Shown here piece by piece: positions 20,683-33,223 of a stretch of 64,000 nt of DNA. Origin of the DNA: Paraphysomonas bandaiensis (taxonomy: Eukaryota > Chrysophyceae); contig CBFFRP010000138.1 of the NCBI GenBank assembly GCA_965644295.1, positions 1 through 64,000 of the forward strand, written 5' to 3'. Position 1 is the stretch's first letter. Every line of letters starts with the position of its first letter. The translations under genes were made by a program, and so were the position numbers. Under the pieces are notes generated by a model. The model did not search any database and had not been told where the DNA came from. It worked only from the letters and a program-made list of their open reading frames with translations.

Positions 20683-23093
20683 TTATTGGTTCTCCTGAAG
20701 CATGGATTCCGCTATTCTGGCTATAATCTCTATATTGGTAAGAGTAATATGATGTTTATCGCTAGTTGCGTAAACTTCACTTTCTATCTCTAAAGACCTG
20801 TACATAAGACCCGCAGCTTGTGCAATAAATTTAAATATCTGATTCAGGATTGACTCTAACTCTATGACCCCTCCGCCAGGATACATATAGCCAATCAAGG
20901 ACAAACCAGCGCCATGCTGCCCAATTACCACCTAAATGCATCTAATTATCGCCTGATGCAATCACATAGAATTCTCAAACCTTGGATTCAGAAAAAACGC
21001 GTATCTGTTCACAAAGTGTGTGTTCTTCGGGGTTGAAGACAACCACTTTCGCTTCATCAGGAAGCAGGGCAGACAATGATGAAATGAAATAGTTGAGATT
21101 GATAATGCTTCTGCGCTTACTACCTGGTAGGTAAAATACATCGGCGTCAAATACTAAGTACACAAACAAATCGTAGAATAATATGCACATACCCTGGATC
21201 CGCTTGGTTGTTATCACACTATTCGTCCATAAACCCGAGTCATAGTAGTGCTTGAGAGCTGGATGGTCTTCGGCCTGGTCTCTGTCAGCTCTTTCATCGA
21301 CACTATATTTGAGTCTAGATGTCAGCCCCCTCTTCACGACAAGTATTTGTTTACTGTTTCGAGTTTCATTTATTCCGCACGCCCCAAGCATATGCTTTCT
21401 AGCTTCAGAAAGCTCATCAGATCGAAGGAGATTGATATCGAATTCTTTAGGAGCCCCCAAACCGGATATAAAAACCTAATGGCCCCATAGACTGTATGTT
21501 ATCTACAATCATATATCTAAAAACACATCTACCTCAGTTGCGTTCTCAGGAACTTCTTCAACTTTCCTAAATGATATGAACTGCCTATGAGGGTACGCTA
21601 GTCGAAGAAAATCCAAAGCAAATACTCCGACTTCCAATACGTATATCGGGGCGTCTTGCCTAGAAAATGCCTCGTGCAAGTTATGAGCGGCTATAAAGGG
21701 CCAAAGAAGGTCATGCTGACAGTGACCAAAATTATGCAAAGCCATGCCATTAGTGACTAGTCGCAACACATATGGAGTCATGGCGGTAGTGTTACTATTG
21801 CTGTTAATAGCTTTTGATCTTATATTCTTCCAGAAGGCCGCTTCAGACCCATTTCTGCGCCACATGCCGAATTGTTTATCGACACGGGCCATGGTTAATG
21901 TGTCAATCATGAAAGTGTCTCCTTCTGCAATATACCGACCGTGTATCCTGTTCAAGTAGCATATGGAGTTAGTGTATAATTTACAATGAAGTCCCATGAC
22001 ACAAAAACAGGTCAATACTATTATTCTTACTCACATTTTCAGAGCCGTAATAGCTTCAGAGGCAGTTATCCACCCATGGTAGTAGAGGTACTTTCTCGTT
22101 TCCCATAGAGCTGAGTAGGCCAGAGATATGGCGTTCTTAGACAGCTCCTTCAAATGTCTGGAGAGGATGTAGGTCAGTCGGTAAATAGTTTGGAAGTTTA
22201 TTTTAGCAGCTGTGATAGTATATGCCGCTGTATACATAAAAATAACATTAGAACGCTACATAACACATCTGCAGTATAAAAGTAAGTACCCACCCATTAC
22301 TCTACTGTGCAATTCGCGGACAACAGCGTCAGCCCCTTCCTCGAGGTCTTGACTACTTCTTCTACCAATCTCTTCACATTCATGGCTAACTCCAGGCACT
22401 CCCATCCCTTGGCATACCCGTAGATGAAAGGTCGATGGATCAAATTCCCCTAAACGACCATATATTAGGCCATATGTTTGCTGTACGGTAGCTGCTTCTG
22501 GGGGAGTCAGATTCAGCAGTGCTTGCTGGGAATGAGCCAAAAACATTCCATCGCTGTCTATATTCTGAGTCTCAAAGGCTTTAGCCATGTGAGTTCTGTA
22601 GGAAATATCTCTATAATCTACGAAGTAAACTCACACAACATAATGCAGTGAAAATGTGGGCCCTGCCTGGAAGCTTGTGAGGATAGAATACTAGTCTTGC
22701 GACTTCTTCCAGCTCTCTGTCGCTACGTATGATGTCCGACGTAGTCCTAGCAAGGATATCTACATGTCTCGAACAGTTCATAATCAGAGCCAGAGTGCGC
22801 ACGGCTCGGCATCTCTGATGGTAAGTGGCCTCAGGGTGTCCCAATGCATGTCGCACTAGCACATATGCCTGTCGAATATCTCCCTGCCAGGCATACCATT
22901 CCGACAGCTCTATTCCACTATAGAAGTATGAGTTAGATAGGAGGGTTATGTCAAGGGAATTATTTGCATATACGCACTTGTTAATGCGTTGAGTAGTGTT
23001 GCCTAGAAAAGAAGGTCCTTGGAGGGCGTTGATGCAACTCCCTTGCAAGGAAAGTACAGCCACTACTACAGCATGAAGGAATATGGCCACCAT
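20683..23093 (-). CDS. Glycosyltransferase family 61-like protein with long N-terminal region
   Basis: Eight exons on the minus strand: 23093-22978, 22917-22637, 22578-22294, 22227-22035, 21947-21533, 21475-21193, 21153-20981, 20931-20683. They give 664 residues. The N-terminus is a signal peptide or anchor (MVAIFLHAVVVAVLSL), so the enzyme should act in the ER/Golgi lumen. Residues about 40-300 are helical, with TPR-like features (YSGIELSEWYAWQGDIRQAY). The C-terminal catalytic part includes VVIGQHGAGLSLIGYMYPGG near residue 583, the family signature of DUF563/GT61 enzymes such as EOGT and plant xylosyltransferases. Donor and acceptor sugars cannot be told. The exon 2/3 junction is the least certain. 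Confidence 0.8.
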
Positions 23094-23609
23094 ATGAAGT
23101 ATGCTGCGGTAAAATAGAGTTATTGGGAAATGATATGAATAGTATGTGCTGTCCAGCTAAACTATGCAAGATTATGATATAGTGCTTGACGCAGAGTGCA
23201 ATATCTACACAGACAATTCCAAGCCGCGTAGAAAAACTGGATATCCAGCTGTATATGCTGTGTATTTTTACTGATATCTAGTACAGTATATATCGAAAAT
23301 ATCACTTTCTGAGTACGAAGCAGCACTGAATTTCATGGATTTTGACTGTCTGGATGAATGGAAACTCCGATTCTTGGTAACGGTGGCGTAATGCAGAGAG
23401 GAGTGCATCACATACCACGATGTCGCACCCCCGTCATTGCAAGGGTTGCAAGAAGTCTGCCGCGCGTCATAAGACTGATTTTACAGTTCCAATTACCCAG
23501 CAGCAGTATGGCCTGTCTTCTTGTGTATGTGTAGATATGTGGGTATATCGCGGTTGTATGATATAGACAAGTAGAGTTGCCATACAGGCCCAGCAGCGGA
23601 CAACTAACA

Positions 23610-26600
23610 ATGGACGCCAGCATATCGGTTGAAGCTCTTTCCCACCAAGGAGATCTCTCCTATTTTGATTCGGATGAGGAAATCCCTGATGATACATCTG
23701 GAGACTTCACCTCCTTCAGGGACATATCGTTTAAGTCGGAGGAGATGCGACAGTTACTAAAATTAGAGCAGCTAGAGAGAGAGGATAAATTTGTATCACC
23801 CATCTCCTATGATGCCAGAAACATGTTTCCGAGCTGGATTCTGGTAGGATTATTAATCACTGTATATTTTTGGTTTAATATAGAGGAAGGACGATCCAGA
23901 ATGGAAACTCACTTCGGCGAAGTATCGGGATAAAATTTCGGAGGTAAGCGTTCATTTGTTGGTAAAATGATCCTTATTTATACTCGTAATTTGTAGGTCA
24001 TGCAAACTCCGTACAACCAGCGATCACAGGAGCAGGTCTCAACTTTGATTCACTGGCTAATGACCGTTTGGGAAACAGCTAATAGAATGGGATTCAAGAG
24101 ATGTGGGGCCATGACAAAGGTAGCACCTCCTAGCTTATGTAGAAAAATTACCATGTGGGTGTTCACTAATAGTGCTGCATTCATATGTAGGTGTTTCATT
24201 ACTTAACGTATGAGCCTGGTGAGAATATTATCACTGAGGGGGAGCGTGGTTTGACCTTCTATATTATCATATCTGGCACTTGCATTGTACACAAGAAGGT
24301 TACTAACTATCTACCAACTTCATATATGTCTGCTTATGCCATCGATAGAATATTGGAACAGTTGCCACGATTAGTAAAGGGCAGAGCTTTGGAGAAATTG
24401 CATTGACAGAGGGGAAAGACTTGAGAACAGCTACAGTTCAGGCTCAAACCAAGTACGAACGTTGGTGTCAATCTTATGCACATGAATTCGTTGTTGTCTT
24501 TTAAAGATATGTGGACATTATCATTGATATATTCATGTATTGGATTGATAACGTTGTACAGAGTGGAGCTATTGCGACTACATAAGGGAGACTATGATCA
24601 CTTCGTTAAAGACATTCAGGTGACTAGCCCCATTACAGTATGCAGTTAGTATACTGAATACCCGACTGCTTAATAAATATTTTACAAGCACGATTCTATG
24701 ATCTAAAAAGTGGCATTTGTTTAAATTAACCGAATTGTATATCTTTAGTTGGCTGAACGAAGGGAGAATCTCCAGGTGCGACTAATTCAACTTCTATGTA
24801 TATGATGACGAATTTGTAGTTTCTTCATTTAGCAGTATACATCTTGTGTTCTCTTACTATGTTGTACATTTCCCTCTTACTGACTACTGACTACGTATCT
24901 CTTTTATTTTGGGTGTAAGTGGGAAGAATGTTGTAGGTTCTTAAGAGCTGTCAAATATTCAAATCATGGAGTCGAATGAAGATTCAGCAAATCGTAAATA
25001 CCGTGATTCGTCGATCATTCTTGCCGGGTGAATATATATTCAAGCAGGTCGCCCACTAGTGATAAGCTTGTAGGAACTTGTATATGATCACTGTATACAC
25101 TATATAAACTAGTGTTTGATATATGCTACATATATCCTTCGTTACTGTTATTCATAGGGGGAAGTTCCAGACTGTGTGTATGTAATTGTCGATGGGTTTG
25201 TATCAATCATCAAAGAAATTCATATAGCGGTCAGAAACAGGTCGGTGTAAATCTTTTGCGTGTGATGAATGTATTGATATACATTACTCATCACTATTTG
25301 TAATTTAATATTTGGGAAGTACTTTAATTGAAGATGTTTTATATTCACTGTGGTCGGTACAGATGGCCTGTAGGTATGCACGAATGGAATACGGTTACAA
25401 AAAAAACAGTCAAGCCCTATTGTGTATGCGAGCTGAAAAGAGGTGCTCAGTTTGGAGAGCAGTCTGTAGTTAAAGGGACACGAAGAAGTGCCACTGCCAG
25501 AGCACGAACCAAGTAAGTTGTGTGTTGTACATGCATCAATGACAGTAAACCATTCATACAATAGAGTAACTGTTCTATGTCTGGATAAGAAAGAGTTCAT
25601 GCATATGCTTAAAGACACACCAGCAATGGCGGCAATTAAAAATTTTGTTGATTCGTATGTAGGTATTGAGACTAATAATGTTTTCTTTGCTTATGTACTT
25701 TAACACATGACTAAGAGGACAGTGTGATACTCAACTCAGTTACGGAGCTGAAGGGTGGTCCATCGACTACTGCTCAACTGAACGATTACGTGATCACAGC
25801 TTGTGATATGAGCGAAGTCCGCCCTGCATCTCCTTCAATATCCATTGTTGAGGAACCCGTGCCCAGTCCACGTTCGCCCACCGGAATATCTACCCCTGGA
25901 CTTACTGGGGCTGGCAGGAGAGGCCGGCGGTCGAGGTTCGGTGCCCCTAATAATCTATTAATGTGTGGATAAATTGTACACAGTTTATTCCGTATCCAAG
26001 TTGACGCACTAAATTCCGGCGATAAAGAACGTGAGTTCAAGGAGTATATTTTCATGCGTGTTACTTGTTCATATTTATCACATAGACCGTAGCATCCCGT
26101 TATTCAGTCCAGAGATTAAGAAAGATGGTAACAGTTTCTTCTCTCATGAGACGGCGCTAGTAAAAAGTAAGGAGAAGTTACGAAGCAGTAGTATCAACAA
26201 AAAAAGCCCAAACAAGGATAGCATAGGGAGCAGTATATGTTCTATGGGAAATTCCCGCCTTTCAAGACACAAAGAAATGTTTCAGTTTAGACGTACAACC
26301 TCCTCTACGGAGAGATTTATGAAGCAATACAATGCGGCATTAGATGCCACTGCGAAGAACAGCAAAGATACCCCATCAGTGGTAAACAACATTAACAAGC
26401 TATCTACATCTACCTTTGAAGATGACGGAAGGAAAAGTCTCATGCTGAGTGATACATCACCTGCTGACAGGTATTTCCATGTACTTTACTAAAGTCTGCC
26501 ATGCGTATGGGATCTAGACGATATGTACACCACAATCCTCAATACAATGTTTCGTGCTGAACGCAGGAATGCTTTTGAGATGTCGGAAGTGCTTACTGCG

Positions 26601-26777
26601 ACGCAACCTACGAAAAGTATCAGTAAGCGACGATTTCCTTCTCAGAAAAGGTTATTGTTTTCGGAACCATTTACCCCTATCAAAGAGTCTGTAAATATTA
26701 CCCCAACATTATGTAAGTCACCTACTTTGCATCCACTGAGACCTATTCCAAGCCCCATTAAGGTGAAAGTAAAGTAA
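23610..26777 (+). CDS. Protein with two cyclic-nucleotide-binding domains
   Basis: Fifteen exons: 23610-23843, 23884-23943, 23997-24119, 24191-24298, 24349-24452, 24562-24619, 24749-24775, 24937-25047, 25158-25240, 25363-25512, 25565-25662, 25716-25935, 25984-26030, 26086-26470, 26567-26777. They give 672 residues. The first domain has YEPGENIITEGE and the phosphate-binding cassette FGEIALTEGKDLRTAT. The second has LPGEYIFKQGE and FGEQSVVKGTRRSAT. No channel, kinase or GEF domain is visible. The C-terminal 250 residues are Ser/Pro/Lys-rich and probably disordered. It may be a PKA-regulatory-like or CNBD2-like effector of cAMP or cGMP. An ATG at 23577 is in frame and could also be the start. 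Confidence 0.82.
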
Positions 26778-27364
26778 GTACTTTTAATATTATGTATGTG
26801 TTCTGAACTATGTTAACAGAACGCAGAAATTGACACGTTAATGAAGTGCTGCGAATTCTGTTTCTGGTACTTAGCTGAATTACTCACTATATATGTGCCA
26901 GTTTATGTACTTATTTAAAGTTTTTGTGACTCTTGTGTATTGTCGGTGTGAAATGCGAAATGAGTTCCCATTTTTCTAGTATTTTAACTGTTTCGTGTAC
27001 TTCTCTTGTAGTGCCATAGTCGCCAACATATAACTCATGCGCTGATATGATGCCTGACAATATAGTTGAATATAATTAGTAGAATATATGTGCGATAACT
27101 CTTAAATGCGACTGTGTCATTCATATCCAGTTAGTTATACGCGCAAAGGCTTGGCACTCACCGTTTTCTGCATTGACTTCGAATCCACAGTGATTAAATT
27201 GGGTGGTTGGATACTATAGAGCATTAGCTTAACTAATATAATATCCTGTAGACAAATCCTTTCAGTAGCACATATGACCCTCGATATATTACTAAACCTC
27301 GTCTAATTGGTTGAACTATCGTCACTGTAATTCATGGGGTTGGTCCTCGTCAAAATAATAGTAC

Positions 27365-28232
27365 TGAATGTCTGATTATTACCAATAGGCGTGTAAGAGT
27401 CAAAACTAATGTAGCAACAATTTAACTAACAAGTGCTTACTCTGACATCCTACTAATTAGCGCTACGAAAGCTGCTTGCGCGTCACCGCAAGCACCAAGA
27501 TACAACCGCTTTTGCTCTCTCTGTCCTTAAGGTGTTCCGGGATGCTTGATTTTAGCAGGCAGCCCAATACCCCGGATGCCTATTTATTCATCAAGGTCCA
27601 AAGTCGAATAAAAAAAATTGACACGTATTAGCGTCCCTTGTACCACACAATCACATAAGTGTCCCTTGTATGAGAATATCTCATTATTACATGAGACCGG
27701 TTGTAATCAATGTATATATCTATAGACATACTAACTTGATTTGCTATATTATACTAGTGATGGATCAACCGTCTGGGTCTACTTGTGCATTGCTGCGAGC
27801 ACCATGGCGCAACCGTCCCTTGTAAAGTGAAATTAGTCTGGGGGGTATACCTTTGTTGGGCAAAATGTGTCCTGTGTGTAGCACAGATGAGTTGAGGGGT
27901 GGAGGGGGTAATGTGTAGATGAGAGTGTAAGTCGATGGCGGAAATGCTGCTACTCGGCGTGCTGGAGATGCGGTCGAGGGCAAGGAGTAGTTGGCAAGGA
28001 GTATTTGTTTCCGGAGTATGTGCGCTTGATTTTGCCGGGTTCGGACTCTAGGGGGGAGTGGGGTTCTAGGGGTGGATGTCGCCCGTAATAGATGGAGTAT
28101 TGTCAGTGTTGGGCAGAACAATATCAGCTGACTATATATAATATGCGGCTCACCTTAGTTTCCCAGAGAAATATCTCCGATACTTATACCCCAGAACACC
28201 ACGAAAAGGAGCAAGTCCGACTTTGTTGAGGG
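27365..28232 (+). repeat. Composite repeat, copy E, interrupted
   Basis: Sequence at 27365-27514 is the reverse complement of the SINE-related head and body (stem CAAAAG/CTTTCG, five of six pairs, GTGA loop). It is followed by the CTGTCCTTAAGGTG and CCCCGGATGCC blocks to about 27690. An unrelated stretch of some 420 bp comes next, then the end module at 28111-28232 with both stem-loops and the CCGACTTTGTTGAGGG end. The 118-codon minus-strand ORF inside (27765-28121) is not a gene. Confidence 0.68.
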
Positions 28233-28566
28233 TCGTCAAATTAACACATTATTGAAATTGGTCTATATTTGTTAAAAACCCAGTCATACACAGTTACAGA
28301 ACGATGAAGTAGTTATAACAGTGAAGTAATATAATCACTGCATACCAGTACCTCAGAAGTAGAGCTCACGACCTACATCGCCTTTTTTGCCACTGACCGC
28401 TAGTGCCTTGACTCGCTCTTCATACATCACTTTTGAGATGTGCGAATGATGTGTATAGCTCTGTACATATAATCTTAATTAGTCCTCACGTCCAAAACAT
28501 GATGGTAAGCTTGTGCAATGCAGGAAGGGCTCTCATCAACTCCGAATCTGTATATATATATGATAT

Positions 28567-29001
28567 ATGATGGCCCTCAGCCCTCAGATCATGAAACTAG
28601 AAGAATACCTACGCTCGCTACCCACAGTATCTGAATGGTATGCGCCTTGTGTGCGGTTACGGAGTAGTGCCTTTGTTGGTTGTGTTTTAATATGTTGAAC
28701 TTTAATTCGTAATAACTAATGACGAGATTTCAGTTTCTTGGCTAGTTACACTAAAATTGGTGTGATGAGATAACTCAACTACATTGAATCATACAGTCCA
28801 GACGACCCACATCCTCACGCTAAGACCAGAGCTACCTTACACAAACTATTATCAACGTATCACTTTTGTATATCCCGTGAATTTACCCTCATGGATGAGA
28901 AAAATACATTTTGTAATGCTTACGGAACCACTATAATAACATCTTTGTGTATATCAAAGAGCGTTGTTGCTGACATTTTACTCTTTTTTTCGAGAGTATA
29001 G
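28567..29001 (+). CDS. Candidate small two-exon gene, unknown
   Basis: Exons 28567-28637 and 28797-29001 join in frame across a GT-AG intron of 159 bp to give 91 residues. The sequence starts MMALSPQIMKLEEYLRSLP and contains DDPHPHAKTRATLHKLL. The composition is balanced and coding-like. I do not recognise it. The gene model rests only on frame continuity and splice signals; it could also be the 5' part of a longer gene or chance. Confidence 0.4.
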
Positions 29002-29183
29002 ATTTTGACATCATATATTGGGTATATTACTAGAGAAAACACACACATGAAGTAGCCAGTATATACATTCTTTGTCCATTTTAAAATGGATTTCCATGTA
29101 GGATACAACCATCAAGCTAGCTAAAAAACAATCAATAATGGGTAAAATATCATGGTATCGTGTCCGATATCACAGACTTACAG

Positions 29184-30563
29184 CTACTCCTCGATAGGTT
29201 TCAAGCGCGCCTGCAAAGTATATATAATTTTAATAGCCGAATTTATTCATACAAGAAACAAACACATATTGTTTGACAAGCCACATACCTTGATACTGAA
29301 GGTAGATTCCAAGCATATACCGGTAGGTTCTCCTGTTGGAGTCACAGATGGTTCAGAAGTCGGATTAGCGGAAGGGCAGGTCGTGGGGGTCAAGGTAGGA
29401 GACAGTGTTGGGTTGAAGGTTGGATCAAATGAAGGACTTCCGGTTATAGTCGCAGAATTAAATCTCACCTGGCAAAGATGAGACACCCCCTCCGCACTTT
29501 GGCTCTCCCCAACCACTACAGTATACACTGTCTCGGATGTCGTGTGATCTGTCTCCTCGTCATCACACTTGTCCTCTTGCGTAATTATACTGGAGGAAGT
29601 GGTTGTGCGATCAAATACCCGTAACCCAGTCGAATCCGACAGACTGGTAACAGTACCAATAATGCCATAGACACCAGGGTTATAGTCATACTCATGTACA
29701 AAATCAATGTTGACTTTCGTACTCGTAACGTCCGTAAACCCAGCGGTTTCGATTATCATTCCTTCATCACATAAAATCGCTGTACCTGTGGTGAAGACCA
29801 TGAAAGCCAGCTTCTCGACATCGAGTTCATAATATGATGGATAATTTGCTGCATCGTGAGGTACTAGAATATACTGCGCAAAAAATCGAGCCACATTCTT
29901 CGCCCGAACCAATAAAAACATGTCCTTGCCTTCTTCCTTCACATTGTTATTGGTCTGCAGCTGGGCGATCGTCCCTCCCCCATTCTCTAGTCGACAATAA
30001 TCTGATGGATTGGAGGAATCGCAACCAGTTGGATAAAAGGCCCGAATGATATTTCCATTAAAGTTATTGGCATCGGTAGCATCATCTTGACGGGTTATAT
30101 TTAAAGAGCTGATATAAAAAACATCCGATCCAGTGAACGAATAGGCTCCTTCTTCTACCACTACCCACGATACCTGTAGAGGGGGATAAATAAATCCACT
30201 CACTGTGTAATGGTCACAAAACGAGTCGTTCGGCTGTACTAATTTGAGGTCAAAAGTTAGACTTCCATCAGGGTTTCTAAGTGGTTTATTTCTTAGTTTT
30301 GTAGCAGCTGGATAGCCGTCATTACTGGTCTCTCCGGCTATATTCGGAAGGCTGATAAAGACAACCACATCCCCGATGAATTCTTGATTGCGAGTTGTAA
30401 TCGTTCGCCAATTCTTATCGTCTAGTGATATAAAACCAGTCTCAAGAAAAGTATGATTAACAGGAGCATGTAATATGAGGTCAGTTACAGCAGACTGGCA
30501 TAGCGCAGGCGTGTAGAATAGATGTATCAGTACAGAGAACAATGCGGTGAACGAGAGGTACAT
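29184..30563 (-). CDS. Secreted or surface protein with P-T-rich tail
   Basis: Two exons on the minus strand, 30563-29289 and 29210-29184, give 433 residues. There is a clear signal peptide (MYLSFTALFSVLIHLFYTP). A globular region of about 350 residues has several Cys and N-glycosylation sites, with no recognised fold. A low-complexity Pro/Thr/Ser tail follows (PTFNPTLSPTLTPT, EPSVTPTGEPTG). Such P-T-x-x-P-T tails are common on extracellular proteins of stramenopiles. The last exon encodes only ARLKPIEE and the stop. No membrane anchor is visible, so it is probably secreted or wall-associated. Confidence 0.78.
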
Positions 30564-31897
30564 AAAGACGATTGATAAAGTGGTATGATAGTTGGGTTAA
30601 CTCATACAATAAGCAGATAGCAGTGTACTACACGAAGTGGTCTATCAATCGAATACTACACACAGACTTCAATAGCTAAGATACAGCGATGCATAGATAT
30701 AACAGACATCCTGCTCTATTCATCTACATACTGTATATACTACGTACGAAAATACAAGGTTTTAAAAAGATCTTCTTTCATTTCGTTCTAAAAAGCCTGT
30801 GTTTTTGGGCATACAGCCCTACGAATCTACTGTATATACTGTCAGTACTGTAGTTCGTAGTAGTACAGTGGAATATACAGTATGTATATAGTACGTAGTT
30901 TACAGAATCATAAAAGTAACTGTTGCAGTCCTGACATATCCATAGATAGAGATGGATATCTAGCCTCCAGCAAGTCACTGAGTTGTTCTTGTGACTCACA
31001 AGCCTGCGCTGCTCAACAGTTTTATATTTACACTTCTTCTGTATGAGTTCTTACAATATAACGATATAACAGTACTGTTAATTATAAACCTTCAGTAATG
31101 TTTACCTGTTAGTCTCCAACAGTGCCTTGCAATAGTACTATCAACGTGTGCATTATGTGACAATATCTTATGCTAGTACATTTATGACCTGGAACAGCAC
31201 AACTTGATGCGATAGCATTATTACTACATTACTGTTGTGGGAAAAGACTGTTATTTCATGATGCGATGACACTTCAAGAACTTATGTGATGAATATGTTT
31301 GCATGGGATCTCAATATAGTTCATATTAGATGGATTTTGTTTTAATAAATGGAGATATACACATAATTGAATGGAAATAAGGACAAGGTGTCGTATCTAC
31401 TCCAACGTGATAAATATATCAAGATATAGTAAAATTTGTCATAGAAAGGTGTAGACCTTGTATTAGGCACTCGCAATTTGAATAAGAAGGTAGAGATATA
31501 CCAAGAGTTCAATTATAGCTTGTAATAATATCCGTGAGTTTATACAATGAGAATGAAACAGTTTTGGGTCACATTGATGCTACCACTGCATGTAATAAGC
31601 CAGAGTGATATGGTATTAAAAAAGATTAAATAAGAACCTTTTTGGTGCAGTATTGCCCGTAAGAATATTACAACGATTTTTAGTATTGTTGGCAGGTTCC
31701 CCAAGCATATAATCATAGAAATCTAAATACTTGTAGTATATTCTGCCATCTCATCCACTATATTTTATCGATACCACCAATGTGTCAAAGGACATCTGGA
31801 CTGTTATCTTCGGCATTAGATACCTGGCCCCCTGGCCCTGCTACAACTGTGTAATATAGTGAAATAACTGTCAATATCAGAATGATAATAAAAGATA
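30564..31897. other. AT-rich spacer, no gene seen
   Basis: Upstream of the secreted-protein gene. Only short unsupported ORFs on both strands. Confidence 0.5.
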
Positions 31898-31905
31898 GTT
31901 TCTAT

Positions 31906-32269
31906 CAGGGCCTGGTAATCTTTAATCTTTAATGACCCATTAATGGTAGTTCAGTTCCTGGCAATTGTGATGACCATTAATGGCCATTAATACCTACTAA
32001 GTATATTTTATGAATGTGGGCGTTTTCTAGGTAAAATATGCATATTTTCAATGATTTTTGTAGCGTTTTTGGGTATATGAGTACGTTGTTATGCATATTG
32101 CTCAGGAAACTATCATCTCAAGTACCAGTACATGTCATCATGTCGTTAATGGGTTAATGGGATGCCATTAATGGTTGTTCCCGGCAATTATGTTGACATT
32201 AATGAAAAATGTCCCGGAAATTTTTATTGTATTATTAATGCCATTACCATTAAGGGTTACCAGGCCCTG
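31906..32269. mobile_element. hAT-type MITE, 364 bp
   Basis: Terminal inverted repeats CAGGGCCTGGTAA and TTACCAGGCCCTG bound an interior of repeated CCATTAATGG-type motifs with no coding capacity. Flanking octamers GTTTCTAT (31898-31905) and GTTTCTGT (32270-32277) differ by one base. The CAGGG start and 8-bp duplication fit hAT elements. A shorter relative is at 45603-45691. Confidence 0.85.
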
Positions 32270-32277
32270 GTTTCTGT

Positions 32278-33223
32278 TCGAACCGAAGGTTGAAGTGGAA
32301 TGTCTATATTATCCAAGTGCTCAAATGTGAGCGTTATGTTGAATGTTAAACCCAATTCTGGTCAAAAAACGCTTTTTATACAAAATGGGGATTACGTCTG
32401 ATCATAACTGAAAGATATGTCTTTTCAAGATCTAAAGAACATGGATGGTTCGAAAAATTGATCGTTCACGATAGCTAGAGCTGTAACAAGTCGAACAAGG
32501 GCAAAGCAGCTGTGGTAGCTTATTCAAATAATAGTCATAGCATGATTGCAATATTAATACTCTTTACATAACTATTTCAAAGTGTATATTGAACAAAAGA
32601 CTGCAAACAGAACGTTTGAAATACTTTCCTTTCTACACCCAATTCGAAATAGCGACGAAAGGCACACTACGTTACGACATATTTAGCGCAACTCATGTAT
32701 CCTTTGAACTACATCGAACAATGAAGCAATTTCAAAATAAAATCTTCACAACATGGCATATAAAGGTCAAACTGACAGCGCAATCATTTCTAGTTGAAAC
32801 TACTCATAATTATCTTCGTATCGATATTCGTATTCTGCAGATTATACGATTAAACTAGAGTAGCATACTTACTGAACAAGCTCTGCAAACCCCATATATA
32901 ACAGAGATGCAGAAAAAGGAACACCGTACATCCCAAAAACATCCAGATGGACATATTGTTGTAATGACTCTAAACAAACTCGTATAGAGTGGTGATAGCA
33001 TAAAACAACGACTTGAACAATATCATTTATATCTTGCACGTATGACAATATTTCGATTATATGGGTCGGTACAATAGAGAAATATGGTACAATTGACTCA
33101 TTTGAGGCATATTACGCAATGTGGGGGCAGTGGTACTGGTGATTGTCGATCAAACACACAGAATGTGCATGACCAAATTGACAGGAAGCGTACTCGGTTT
33201 GTCTGGTCATAATATGACCAGAC
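32278..33223. other. Spacer, no gene seen
   Basis: The 89-codon ORF at 32589-32858 has no domain features or supporting splice partners, and I do not call it. Confidence 0.45.

Noticed and set aside
27765-28121. 118-codon minus-strand ORF rich in Pro, Thr and Leu
   Set aside because: It lies inside a composite repeat and is explained by repeat composition; no family resemblance.
32266-32290. GTTCGAACC, resembling a tRNA B box
   Set aside because: No A box at the right distance and no cloverleaf; it spans the MITE target-site duplication.
32589-32858. 89-codon plus-strand ORF
   Set aside because: No domain, no splice partner, composition like the surrounding AT-rich spacer.
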